A DNA stretch of 64,000 nt. Source: Clavibacter michiganensis subsp. tessellarius. GTDB taxonomy: Bacteria; Actinomycetota; Actinomycetes; Actinomycetales; Microbacteriaceae. This document shows, in pieces, positions 43,510 to 52,422 of the stretch (its first letter is position 1; each line of letters opens with the position of its first letter). The translations under genes were made by a program, and so were the position numbers. A model generated the notes under the pieces. That model did no database searches, had not been told where the DNA came from, and saw only the letters and a program-made list of their open reading frames with translations. The stretch covers positions 2,480,001-2,544,000 of the forward strand of contig NZ_CP040788.1 in the NCBI RefSeq assembly GCF_021922985.1. The letters run 5' to 3'.

Positions 43510-45360
43510 TCAGGCGTCGTCCCGCTCCTCGTACGCCGCCCGCTTCTCCTGCACCGCGCGGATCCGCGCGATGTCGAACTTGGGCCGGCGCTGCGCGTCG
43601 TAGATGCCGTTCTGCTCCTGGAACGTGTCGGTGAGCTGCGTGTAGCAGTAGCCGAACATGCGCGGATCCTCGAGCAGCACCTCGGTCAGGCCGCGGAACC
43701 GGGCGTGCCACTCCTCGACCGTGCGGACGCGCTCGCCGTAGCCCCAGGAGACGGCGCGCTCGGGGTCGGCGTCGTCGGCTGCGGCCTCCGCCTCGGCCGG
43801 GTTCCACCAGATGCCGCCGTACTCGGAGACGAAGAACGGCTGGCCCGCGTACGGCACCGACATCGCGCGGCCGTCGAGGTCGTTGACGAAGGGGCGGCCG
43901 TCGGCGAGGCCGGCCTGCTCGCGGCGGAAGGCGTCCGGGTCCTGCTCGTAGGAGTGGGAGTCGTAGACGTCGGCGCCGGGCACGCGGTGGGAGTAGCCGG
44001 AGGCGTCGAGGACGGGGCGCGACGGATCCGCCGCCTTGGTCGCCCGGTACATGCCGGCCGTCACGTCGTCGAGCTGCGTGATGCGGTCGTGCAGCGGCTG
44101 GTACGTCTCGTTCAGCGGGCACCAGCCGACGATCGACGGGTGGGAGCGGTCGCGCTCGACCGCCTCGATCCACTGCGTGATGAACGACGCTGTCGGCTGC
44201 TGCGCGTCCTTGCCGAGGCCGCCGCCCGCGCCCCAGTCGCCGAACTCGCCCCAGACGAGGTAGCCGAGCCGGTCGGCGTGGAAGAGGAAGCGCTCCTCGA
44301 AGACCTTCTGGTGCAGGCGCGCGCCGGTGAAGCCCGCGGCCATCGACAGCTCGATGTCGCGGACGAGCGCGGCGTCATCCGGTGAGGTCATGAGCGTGTC
44401 GGGCCAGTAGCCCTGGTCGAGCACGAGGCGCTGGAAGACGCGGCGGCCGTTGAGGAGGAGGTCCTGCCCGTCGATCGCGATCGAGCGGAGGCCGCCGTAG
44501 GACGCGACCTCGTCGACGACCCGCGCGTCGTCGCCCGTGCCGTCGACCAGGCGGAGCGCGATGTCGTAGAGGTGCGGATCCTCCGGCGACCACGGTCGCA
44601 CGCGGTCGGCGGGGATCCGCAGCACGACGCGGGCGCCGAGGCCCGCGGGCACGGCCGCGCGCGTGATCTCGCCCGCCGCATCCCGGAGCACGGCCTCGAA
44701 CCGGAGGCCCGCCGTGCGGTGCGACAGCTCGGGCGTGACGGTGAAGGACGCGTCGCCGAGCTGCGGCTCGATGTGCGCCTGGCGGATGTGGGCCTCGGGC
44801 ACCGGCTCCAGCCAGACCGTCTGCCAGATCCCGGTCGTGCGCGTGTAGAAGCACTCGGTGTTCGCGTACCAGGTGGCCTGCTTGCCGCGGGCCTGGGGCT
44901 CGTCGCGGGTGTCGCGGGCGCGGACCGTGATCACGAGCTCCTCCTCGTGGGCCCGCACGCCGAGGTCGGCCGTGAACGACGTGAAGCCGCCGCGGTGCCG
45001 CGCGACCTCCTCGCCGCCGACCCACACGGTGGCGTCGTGGTCGACCGCGCCGAAGTGGAGGAGGACCCGGCGGCCGCTCCAGCCGGCGGGGATCCGCACG
45101 CGGCGGCGGTACCAGACGGCCGTGAGGAAGTCGACGTCGCCGATGCCCGAGGCGATCGACTCCGGCGCGAACGGCACCAGGATCTCCTCGGCCAGCTCCC
45201 GCTCGAGCAGGCCGCGCTCGAGGCCGGAGTCGCCGCGGTCGCGCTCGAAGTCCCACGTGCCGTTGAGGATGAGCCAGTCGGGCCGCGTGGACTGCGGGCG
45301 CGGGTGCTCGGGCTTCGGGATCCGCGGGGCGGCGATCGCGGGGGCGGGGGCGTCGGTCAT
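43510..45360 (-). CDS. Glycoside hydrolase family 2 protein
   Basis: A 616-residue enzyme with the GH2 layout: jelly-roll sugar-binding domain (LNGTWDFERD to about 190), an immunoglobulin-like domain and a TIM barrel. The acid/base is Glu418 in CPLNETYQP and the nucleophile Glu513 in FVSEYGG. It could be a beta-galactosidase, glucuronidase or mannosidase; the type is not resolvable. Shorter than LacZ (about 1,020). No signal peptide, so it acts inside the cell on an imported disaccharide, possibly from the neighbouring importer. Confidence 0.9.
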   Translation of the reverse strand: MTDAPAPAIAAPRIPKPEHPRPQSTRPDWLILNGTWDFERDRGDSGLERGLLERELAEEILVPFAPESIASGIGDVDFLTAVWYRRRVRIPAGWSGRRVLLHFGAVDHDATVWVGGEEVARHRGGFTSFTADLGVRAHEEELVITVRARDTRDEPQARGKQATWYANTECFYTRTTGIWQTVWLEPVPEAHIRQAHIEPQLGDASFTVTPELSHRTAGLRFEAVLRDAAGEITRAAVPAGLGARVVLRIPADRVRPWSPEDPHLYDIALRLVDGTGDDARVVDEVASYGGLRSIAIDGQDLLLNGRRVFQRLVLDQGYWPDTLMTSPDDAALVRDIELSMAAGFTGARLHQKVFEERFLFHADRLGYLVWGEFGDWGAGGGLGKDAQQPTASFITQWIEAVERDRSHPSIVGWCPLNETYQPLHDRITQLDDVTAGMYRATKAADPSRPVLDASGYSHRVPGADVYDSHSYEQDPDAFRREQAGLADGRPFVNDLDGRAMSVPYAGQPFFVSEYGGIWWNPAEAEAAADDADPERAVSWGYGERVRTVEEWHARFRGLTEVLLEDPRMFGYCYTQLTDTFQEQNGIYDAQRRPKFDIARIRAVQEKRAAYEERDDA

Positions 45361-45581
45361 GGGCGGGTCCTTCTGTCGCGGCGGGCCGGGCGGACGTGCT
45401 CGCCTCCACTCTCCCGCAGCCGGGTGGGACCGTCCCGCGAGGATCGCCGGGCGGCCGCGCCTGCCGCGGCGGCCCCGCTCGTCGCGGCAGGCACGGCCGC
45501 CGGGACGGTCCGCCCGCCGCGACCGCCCGCGTCCGCCCCGCCCGCCGCGGCCGTCCGCGCTCGCCGTGGACGCCGCGCCGC

Positions 45582-48218
45582 CTACCGCTCGTGCGGCGCG
45601 GCCTCCGTCTCGGCCTGGACGGTCGACGCCGTGGGTGGCGCCGCGTGCGCGCCGTGCCCGCCGTCGGCCGGCAGCCCGCCGGGGAGCTCGGTCGCGGGGA
45701 CCCCGGTCGTCACCGTCTCGTGCGGGTGCGTCCGTTCGAGCGCCGCGCCCTCGATGTCGACGTCCGGCAGGATCCGGTCGAGCCAGCGCGGCAGCCACCA
45801 GGCCGAGCGGCCGAGCAGGTGCATGAGCGCGGGCATGAGCAGCATCCGCACCACGAACGCGTCGAGGAGCACGCCGAACGCGAGGCCGAAGCCGATGGAC
45901 CGGATGATGGTCGACTCCGAGAAGACGAACCCGCCGAACACCGACACCATGATCAGCGCCGCCGCCGTGACGACCGCGCGCCCGGCCCGGAAGCCCTGCA
46001 CCACCGCGAGCCGCGCGGGAGCGCCGTGCACGTACGCCTCCCGCATGCCGCTGGCGAGGAACAGCTGGTAGTCCATGGCGAGGCCGAACAGGATCCCGAC
46101 GAGGATCACGGGCAGGAAGCTCAGGATCGGCCCGGAGCTCTCCAGCCCGATGAGGCTCGCGCCCCAGCCGAACTGGAACACGGCGACGATGAGGCCGTAG
46201 GTCGCGAACAGCGACAGCACGAACCCGCCCGTCGCGATGAGCGGCAGGAGGATCGAGCGGAACACCACGATGAGTATCAGCAGCGAGAGCCCCACGACCA
46301 CGAGCAGGTAGAGCGGCAGCACCGCGGCCAGCGCCTCGGAGATGTCGATGTTCGTGGCGGCCTGCCCGGCGACGCCGAGCGAGATGCCGCCCTCGAGCTC
46401 GGGCATGGCGCGGATGTCCTGCACCAGCTGCTCGGTCGACGCGCTGTTCGGACCCTCGGTCGGGAGCACCTGGAACGCGAGCACGGTGCCGTCGTCCGTG
46501 TTGGCGACGGGGGCGACGGCCACCACGTCGTCGAGGTCGTGCAGCGCCTGCGCGACCTCCACCTGCGTGGCGAGCAGGTCGCCCTGCGAGACGCCGGAAG
46601 GCACGTCGGCGACCACGAGCAGCGGGCCGTTGGCGCCCTCGCCGAACTCGGCGGCGACCGTGGAGAAGGCCTGCTGGCTGGTGGATCCGGCCGGCTCGCT
46701 GGATCCGTCCGGCAGGCCGAGGCGCATCGAGAGGCTCGGGATCGCGACCACGAGCAGGGCCACGACCGTGCCGACCACCGTGAGCACGGCGCGTGCGTTC
46801 GACATCGGCTTGAGGGCCGTCGGCGCCCCGTGCGGGTGGCGCTCGTGGCCGGCGGCGACGCGCGCGCGGTCGCGCTTCCGGAGCACGCGCATGCCGGCGA
46901 GGCCGAGGACCGCGGGCGTCAACGTGATCGCGACCAGCACGGCGACGAGCACGCAGACCGCGCCGACCGTGCCCATCAGCGCGAGGAACGGCACGCCCGT
47001 GATGTTGAGGGCGAGGAGCGCGACGATCACGGTGGATCCCGCGAACACGACCGCCGTGCCCGACGTGCCGGTGGCGAGCCCGATCGACTCGCGCACGCCC
47101 GTGCCGCCGAGGAGCTGCTTGCGGTGCCGGTTGACGATGAAGAGGGAGTAGTCGATGCCGACCGCGAGGCCCAGCATCACGCCCAGCACCGGGGTCACCG
47201 ACGCCATGTCGACCACGCCGGAGAACGCGAGCGACGCCGTGACGCCGACGCCCACGCCGACCACCGCGGTGACGATGGGGAGCGCGGCGGCGATGAGGGT
47301 GCCGAGCATCACGATGAGCACGATGGCGGCGAACACGAGGCCGACGACCTCGCCGATGCCGAAGATCTCGGGCACGCCCTGCGCGAGGTCGGTCGCGAAG
47401 TCGACGCTCGTGCCGGCGACGGGGGAGTCCTGGAAGTGCGCGATGGCGTCCTGCTTGGTCTCCTCGGAGAGCTCGAGGCGCGGATCCGTGAAGGAGACGT
47501 TGACGATGGCGGTCGAGCCGTCGTCCGAGACGACGCCGATGCCGTCCGTGAGGCCGAGGAGCGTGCGGCCGAGCTCGGCCTGCTCGGCGCCCGACTCGAG
47601 CTGCGTGCGCGAGGAGTCGACGGTCGACTGCTGCTGCGCCAGGGCCTGGGTCTGCGCATCGAGCTGGGCCTGCTGGGCGTCGAGCGCGGCGATCTGCGCG
47701 GCGGGCGCGCCCGCGGCCTCGGCCTGCTGGCGCGCGGCGGTGAGCTGCTGCTGGCCCGCGTCGAGCTGCGCCTTCCCGGCGTCGAGCTGCTGCTGCGCCT
47801 GGTCGAGCTGCGTGCGGCCCGCGGTGATCTGCTCCTCGCCGCTCGTCAGCTGCGCGGCCTGGTCGGCGCGCTGCTGGGTGACGGCGAACGGATCCACCAC
47901 GCGCGCGACGCCCGGGAGGTCGCCCGCGCTGGTGGCGAGGGCGGAGATGGCGGCCTTCTGCTCGTCCGTGAAGGCGGAGCCGTCGGTCGTGCGGTAGACG
48001 ACCGTGCCGGTGCCGCCCGCGGTGTCGGGCAGCGTCTGCGCGAGCTCGTCGGTGACGGCGCCGGATGCGGTGCCCGGGATGTCGAAGCTGTTGCCGAGGG
48101 TGCCGGCGAACGCGAGGAACGAGCCCACGCCGATCCCGAGGATCACCACCCACGAGACGATCACGAGCCACGCGCGACGCGCGGCCATCGAACCGAGCCG
48201 GTACAGCACTGACGCCAT
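45582..48218 (-). CDS. MMPL-family RND exporter
   Basis: An 878-residue transporter with about 12 helices in two halves. Each half starts with a helix followed by a large extracytoplasmic loop; the first loop (about residues 120-215) is a Gln/Ala-rich coiled coil (LDQAQQQLDAGKAQLDAGQ). GIDYSLFIVNRHRKQLLG and AMDYQLFLASGMREAYV hold the Asp-Tyr pairs used in proton coupling in MmpL3-type proteins. It probably exports lipids or other hydrophobic molecules. Ideal RBS AAGGAG. Under the divergent TetR. Confidence 0.93.
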   Translation of the reverse strand: MASVLYRLGSMAARRAWLVIVSWVVILGIGVGSFLAFAGTLGNSFDIPGTASGAVTDELAQTLPDTAGGTGTVVYRTTDGSAFTDEQKAAISALATSAGDLPGVARVVDPFAVTQQRADQAAQLTSGEEQITAGRTQLDQAQQQLDAGKAQLDAGQQQLTAARQQAEAAGAPAAQIAALDAQQAQLDAQTQALAQQQSTVDSSRTQLESGAEQAELGRTLLGLTDGIGVVSDDGSTAIVNVSFTDPRLELSEETKQDAIAHFQDSPVAGTSVDFATDLAQGVPEIFGIGEVVGLVFAAIVLIVMLGTLIAAALPIVTAVVGVGVGVTASLAFSGVVDMASVTPVLGVMLGLAVGIDYSLFIVNRHRKQLLGGTGVRESIGLATGTSGTAVVFAGSTVIVALLALNITGVPFLALMGTVGAVCVLVAVLVAITLTPAVLGLAGMRVLRKRDRARVAAGHERHPHGAPTALKPMSNARAVLTVVGTVVALLVVAIPSLSMRLGLPDGSSEPAGSTSQQAFSTVAAEFGEGANGPLLVVADVPSGVSQGDLLATQVEVAQALHDLDDVVAVAPVANTDDGTVLAFQVLPTEGPNSASTEQLVQDIRAMPELEGGISLGVAGQAATNIDISEALAAVLPLYLLVVVGLSLLILIVVFRSILLPLIATGGFVLSLFATYGLIVAVFQFGWGASLIGLESSGPILSFLPVILVGILFGLAMDYQLFLASGMREAYVHGAPARLAVVQGFRAGRAVVTAAALIMVSVFGGFVFSESTIIRSIGFGLAFGVLLDAFVVRMLLMPALMHLLGRSAWWLPRWLDRILPDVDIEGAALERTHPHETVTTGVPATELPGGLPADGGHGAHAAPPTASTVQAETEAAPHER

Positions 48219-48239
48219 GTCATCTCCTTCAGACGCTTC

Positions 48240-48260
48240 GACGATACGCTACGTCTCGTC
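48240..48260. promoter_or_regulatory. 21-bp palindromic operator between the MMPL and TetR genes
   Basis: A dyad centred on 48250: outer arms GACGA and TCGTC, inner ACG and CGT, 8 of 10 positions paired. On the minus strand it covers TAGCGT/TATCGT -10 candidates of the exporter gene; on the plus strand it is 14 bases before the TetR -10 box (TACCCT, 48274-48279). Well placed for a TetR dimer to control both genes. Confidence 0.65.
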
Positions 48261-48285
48261 TAGTTTCTGGAGCTACCCTGTGCAG

Positions 48286-48885
48286 GTGAACGAGCACCGA
48301 ACCGGACGGGTCCGCAGCGAGGCGGCCCGCGAGGCGATCCTCGGCGCGACCGTGCGCCTCATCCACGCCGTCGGCTACGACCACCTCACGATCGAGGGCG
48401 TCGCCAAGGAGGCCGGCGTCGGCAAGCAGACGATCTACCGGTGGTGGCCGACGCGCGGCGCGCTCATCGCCGAGTGCATGACCGAGGGCCGGCTGATCCC
48501 GGTGGAGTTCGCCGTGCCCGACACGGGCGACCTGCTCGCCGACATCGAGCGCTGGCTCACCGGCGTGCTCGCCGTGCTGGACGCGCCCACCGGCGGCCCG
48601 CTCGTCCGTTCGCTCGTGGCGGCGGCCGCCGAGGACGAGGCCGTCGGCGACCACCTCGGCTCGAGCCTCGGCGTCGACCGCGACCTGTCCGAGCGGCTGG
48701 CCTCGGGGATCCGCGCGGGCCAGCTCCCGGCCGACGCGCCCGTCGAGGAGCTCGGCCAGGCGATCCTCGGCGTCATCGTGCTGCGCGTGCTCGGCCGGAA
48801 GGCCGACCACTCCGAGAGCGTGACGCGGCTGGTGCGGTTCGTGCTCGGATCCGGCGGGGCGACCGGGAAGGCCCGCCGGGGCTGA
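48286..48885 (+). CDS. TetR-family regulator of the MMPL exporter
   Basis: A 199-residue regulator with HTH at about residues 12-55: REAILGATVRLIHAVGYDHL, then IEGVAKEAGVGKQTIYRWW; the KQTIYRWWPTRG segment is typical of a subgroup that controls exporters. The C-terminal part is helical (TetR_C). GTG is chosen because TACCCT ends six bases before it (leaderless) and the length fits. The stop abuts the convergent dehydrogenase gene. Confidence 0.9.
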   Translation: MNEHRTGRVRSEAAREAILGATVRLIHAVGYDHLTIEGVAKEAGVGKQTIYRWWPTRGALIAECMTEGRLIPVEFAVPDTGDLLADIERWLTGVLAVLDAPTGGPLVRSLVAAAAEDEAVGDHLGSSLGVDRDLSERLASGIRAGQLPADAPVEELGQAILGVIVLRVLGRKADHSESVTRLVRFVLGSGGATGKARRG

Positions 48886-49845
48886 TCAGCCGAGCAGCCG
48901 GATCGGCGCGCCCGCGACCCACGCGGCCACGCACTCGTGCGCCTCGGCGAAGAAGCGGCGGTAGGTGTCGTCCGTGACGTAGCCCAGGTGCGGCGTGAGC
49001 ACCGTGCGCGGCGCCGACCGCCACGGCGAGTCGGCGGGCAGCGGCTCGCGGTCGAACACGTCGAGCGCGGCGCCGCCGATCCGGCCCGCGTGCAGGGCGG
49101 CGAGCAGCGCGGCCTCGTCGACGAGCGGGCCGCGGGCGGTGTTCACGAGGATCGCCGTGGGCTTCATCGCGGCGATGTCGCGCGCGCCGATGAGGCCGAC
49201 GGACGACGCGTCGAGCTTGGCGTGCACGCTGAGGACGTCGGAGGTGGCGACCAGCTCATCCTTGTCGACGGGGATCACGCCGAGGCCGCGCGCCCGCTCC
49301 GGATCCAGGTGCCGGCTCCACGCCGCCACCTCCATGTCGAAGGCGAGCGCCACCCGGGCGACGCGCGCGCCGATCGCGCCGAGGCCGACGATGCCGAGCC
49401 GACGCCCGGCGAGGTCGCCGCCGATGGTGCCCTGCCAGAGGCCGTCGCGCACGCGGCGGTCCTCCTCGGGCATGTGCCGGAGGGCGGCGAGGATCAGCGC
49501 CCACGTCAGCTCGGCGGCGCCCGAGGTGCCGCCGGTCGCGCCGCCCGACACGAGGATCCCGGCGCGGGCCGCCGCCGGCAGGTCGATGGCGGCGTTCGCG
49601 CGTCCCGTGGTCACGAGGAGGCGGAGCGCCGGCAGGGCCGAGAGCACGGCCTCGTCGAAGCGGGTGCGCTCGCGCATCGCCACCACGACGTCGAAGGGCC
49701 GGAGCGCCGCGACCACCTCACCAGTGGATCCGAGGTGGTCGCGGAACGCGGTGGCCGCAACCCCGGGGATCGATCCCCAGTCGGCGAGACGAGCGGAGAC
49801 GCCCTGGTGGTCGTCGAGGACGGCGATGCGGATCGGTGCGGTCAT
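48886..49845 (-). CDS. D-2-hydroxyacid dehydrogenase (PGDH-like)
   Basis: A 319-residue NAD-dependent dehydrogenase. GRRLGIVGLGAIGARVARVA is the Rossmann motif; catalytic Arg lies in LVNTARGPLVDEAAL, Glu in ALDVFDREPLP and His in LTPHLGYVT, the full PGDH/D-LDH set. Substrate unknown. Third gene of a minus-strand operon behind a PrpF-like isomerase and a dicarboxylate-type carrier, so it likely acts on a 2-oxo or 2-hydroxy organic acid from that route. Confidence 0.92.
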   Translation of the reverse strand: MTAPIRIAVLDDHQGVSARLADWGSIPGVAATAFRDHLGSTGEVVAALRPFDVVVAMRERTRFDEAVLSALPALRLLVTTGRANAAIDLPAAARAGILVSGGATGGTSGAAELTWALILAALRHMPEEDRRVRDGLWQGTIGGDLAGRRLGIVGLGAIGARVARVALAFDMEVAAWSRHLDPERARGLGVIPVDKDELVATSDVLSVHAKLDASSVGLIGARDIAAMKPTAILVNTARGPLVDEAALLAALHAGRIGGAALDVFDREPLPADSPWRSAPRTVLTPHLGYVTDDTYRRFFAEAHECVAAWVAGAPIRLLG

Positions 49846-49895
49846 GCTCCACTCTTCCTCCTCCCGCCACGCGGCGGGGGATGCGTGCGGTCGGA

Positions 49896-51179
49896 TCAGG
49901 CGAAGGCGTTCGGGATGACGACCAGCAGCACCCAGCAGATGAGCGGCGCGACGGCGACCACGGCTCCCGCGTTGAGCAGCAGCTGCCGGTAGAAGACGTT
50001 CCGGTCGATGCCCTGCGCGTTCGCCAGCACGAGCGCGCCGTTCGTGGAGAAGGGCGAGACGTCGACCACGGTGGCCGCGATCGAGAGCGCCGCGACGACC
50101 CCCACCACGGGCAGCTCGCCGAGCTGCAGCAGCGGCAGCGACAGCGGGATGATCGCCGCGAGCAGCGCGGTCGAGGAGGCGAAGGCCGAGGAGACGCCGA
50201 TCACGTAGCAGAGCACCAGCGCCACGACCACGGGGGCGCCGATGAGCAGCGCCATGTCGGCGAGGTCGTCGATGGTGCCGAGCTCCTCCAGCATCGCGAT
50301 GTAGGTGACCATGCCGCCCACCAGCAGCACGGTCGGCCAGCTGATGCCGGCGATCGTGCGGCTCGTGTTCTTCAGGTCGGTGAAGGAGAGGAGCACGCCC
50401 GCCGCGATGGCCACGAAGCTGATCGGCTGGTGCCCGACGAGCACGATCACGAGGATGGCGGCGATGAGCGCGAGCGTCAGCATTCGCACCCGGGTGAGCG
50501 GCACGTGGTCGGCGTCGACCGCGTCGTCCTCGATGGTCATGACGCTGCCGGTCGCCGTGTACTCGAGCGTCTTCACGCGGCTCGTGACGGCGTAGGCCGC
50601 GACCGTCAGCACCGACAGCAGCGTGTTGATCCCGAAGCTGGAGAAGAAGAGCTGCCACGGGTCGAGCGTCAGGCCGTTGCCCTCGACGATGTCGCGCACG
50701 AGCACGCCCGAGACGGAGATGGGGGAGAAGGCGCCGGCGTGGGCCCCGTTGATGGTCATGATCCCCATCACGAGCGGGCTCATGCGCGTGCGGCCGGCGA
50801 AGCTCATGGCGGCGGGGGCGATGAGCGCGACCGCGGCCGGGCTGAACGTGCCGAGCGACGTGAGGAACGCGGCCACCAGGAAGAAGACCCACGGGATCAG
50901 GTAGAGCTTCCCGCGCACGGCCCGGATGCAGGCGCTCACCATCAGGTCGATGGTGCCGTTCTGCTTCGCCATGCCGAAGAAGTAGGTGACGCCGATGATC
51001 GTGAGCACGATCGACGACGGGAAGACCTCGAGGATCTCCTTGTCGTCGTAGCCGAACGCGATGGCGCCGACGAGGAAGGCCCCGATGAAGCCGAGGAAGC
51101 CGATGTTGATCGGGAACACGGTCGCGATGACGAACATCACGACGAGGCCGATGAGGGGGATGATCTCGATAGACGACAC
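49896..51179 (-). CDS. Dicarboxylate/tricarboxylate carrier (MatC / SLC13-like)
   Basis: A 427-residue membrane protein with about eleven helices. GFLGFIGAFLVGAIAFGYDD, then FSPAAVALIAPAAMSFAGRT and DVSPFSTNGALVLANAQG are features of the ion-transporter (IT) superfamily, close to MatC malonate/dicarboxylate carriers, with two pore-loop S/T-P-x-T-like motifs. It imports an organic acid anion. GTG start with AGGAGAAG upstream. Lies between a PrpF-like gene and a hydroxyacid dehydrogenase gene, which process its substrate. Confidence 0.85.
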   Translation of the reverse strand: MSSIEIIPLIGLVVMFVIATVFPINIGFLGFIGAFLVGAIAFGYDDKEILEVFPSSIVLTIIGVTYFFGMAKQNGTIDLMVSACIRAVRGKLYLIPWVFFLVAAFLTSLGTFSPAAVALIAPAAMSFAGRTRMSPLVMGIMTINGAHAGAFSPISVSGVLVRDIVEGNGLTLDPWQLFFSSFGINTLLSVLTVAAYAVTSRVKTLEYTATGSVMTIEDDAVDADHVPLTRVRMLTLALIAAILVIVLVGHQPISFVAIAAGVLLSFTDLKNTSRTIAGISWPTVLLVGGMVTYIAMLEELGTIDDLADMALLIGAPVVVALVLCYVIGVSSAFASSTALLAAIIPLSLPLLQLGELPVVGVVAALSIAATVVDVSPFSTNGALVLANAQGIDRNVFYRQLLLNAGAVVAVAPLICWVLLVVIPNAFA

Positions 51180-51213
51180 TGTCTTCTCCTGGTGATCGCG
51201 GACGCGGGACGCG

Positions 51214-52320
51214 TCAGCGGGTGGGGGCGAGCGGGATGGGTTCGTGGTGCGTGAGCAGCTCCGAGTCGGCGAGGCGGCGGGCCGCCCGCTGGAGCAGGAC
51301 CCGCGTGCCGGATGCGTCGACCTCGACGCCGGCGCGGAGCGGGCCGCCGAGGGTCCCGAGGCGGAGCGGCGCGGTGGCTGGATCCACGCCCACGCGCTCG
51401 AGCACGGTGCCCGGTTCGCGCGCGGCGAGGGCCAGGGCGACGGCGCTCGTGAGGCCGATGGTGGGGTGCGCGGCGTTCATCGAGAGCATGCGCACGGAGA
51501 CGTCGTGGTCGGCCGCGCGCACCTCCTCGCCGAGCGTGGTCACGTGGTCGACCGCCGGGCCGACGACGCCGACCTTGGGCACCGCGTCGCCCGCCTCGGC
51601 GACGCTCGGCGCGATGCCCATGGCGACGGCGGCGTGCGCGCGGATCCGACGCAGCAGCGGCACGGCCGCGAGGATCTCGACCTCCGTCGCGGCGGCCGGC
51701 AGCCCGAGGTCGGCCGCGGCGAGCAGCACGACGGGCGCGCCCGCGTCGGCCATCGTGACCTCGTAGGCGGTGCCGTCGACGACGAGCTCCTCGCGCACGG
51801 AGCCGGTGGGGAAGAGGGCGCCGGTCGTGGATCCGGCCGGGTCGACGAACGCGAGGTCGACGGCGGTGCCGGATCCGCGGACGCCCGGCACCGAGACCTC
51901 CGCGTCCCGTGCGCCCGCGACCTGGGCGACGACGACCGCGGAGGTGTTGAGGTTCCGCATCCGGACGGTCGTGGCCGCGTCGCCGGCGCCCGCCAGGCCG
52001 AACCGCTCGACCGACCACTGCGCGACGGCCGTGGCGCAGTTGCCGCAGTTGCTGCCCCACTCCACGACGTGCGCGCCGATCGCGACCTGCGCGAAGAGGT
52101 AGTCGACGTCGATGCCCGGCTCGTCGGTCCGGCCCACGATCACGGCCTTGGACGTGACCGACGTGCCGCCGCCGACGCCGTCGAGCTGGCGCGGGTCGTC
52201 GGCGCCGAACAGCTCGATGAGGAGCTCGGCGAGCGCGTCCCGGTCGGCCGGGACGGCGTCGCGGTCGAAGAGCCAGCACTTGCTGGTCCCTCCGCGCATG
52301 AGGGTGGCGGGGATGCTCAC
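51214..52320 (-). CDS. PrpF-family isomerase (aconitate/4-oxalomesaconate tautomerase-like)
   Basis: A 368-residue protein of the diaminopimelate-epimerase fold. ATLMRGGTSKCWLFDRD is the exact N-terminal signature of PrpF; VEWGSNCGNCATAVAQW holds a catalytic Cys of this class. PrpF isomerises 2-methylaconitate; GalD-like relatives tautomerise 4-oxalomesaconate. Here the carrier and dehydrogenase beside it point to catabolism of a tricarboxylic acid. GTG with AGGAGG upstream. Divergent from a LysR gene. Confidence 0.88.
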   Translation of the reverse strand: MSIPATLMRGGTSKCWLFDRDAVPADRDALAELLIELFGADDPRQLDGVGGGTSVTSKAVIVGRTDEPGIDVDYLFAQVAIGAHVVEWGSNCGNCATAVAQWSVERFGLAGAGDAATTVRMRNLNTSAVVVAQVAGARDAEVSVPGVRGSGTAVDLAFVDPAGSTTGALFPTGSVREELVVDGTAYEVTMADAGAPVVLLAAADLGLPAAATEVEILAAVPLLRRIRAHAAVAMGIAPSVAEAGDAVPKVGVVGPAVDHVTTLGEEVRAADHDVSVRMLSMNAAHPTIGLTSAVALALAAREPGTVLERVGVDPATAPLRLGTLGGPLRAGVEVDASGTRVLLQRAARRLADSELLTHHEPIPLAPTR

Positions 52321-52422
52321 GAGGCCTCCTGGTCGTCGTCGATGTGCTCACGCTACGAACGCGGTGGGTCAAGGAGAAGCTCGATCTGCTACGCCCCCGT
52401 TCAGCTCCGCTAAAGTCGGCGC

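Noticed and set aside
43510..48171. 1,553-codon open frame on the minus strand spanning GH2 and MMPL genes
   Set aside because: Only its 3' part is the real GH2 gene; the rest is an out-of-frame shadow of the MMPL gene, low-complexity Arg/Ala/Gly.
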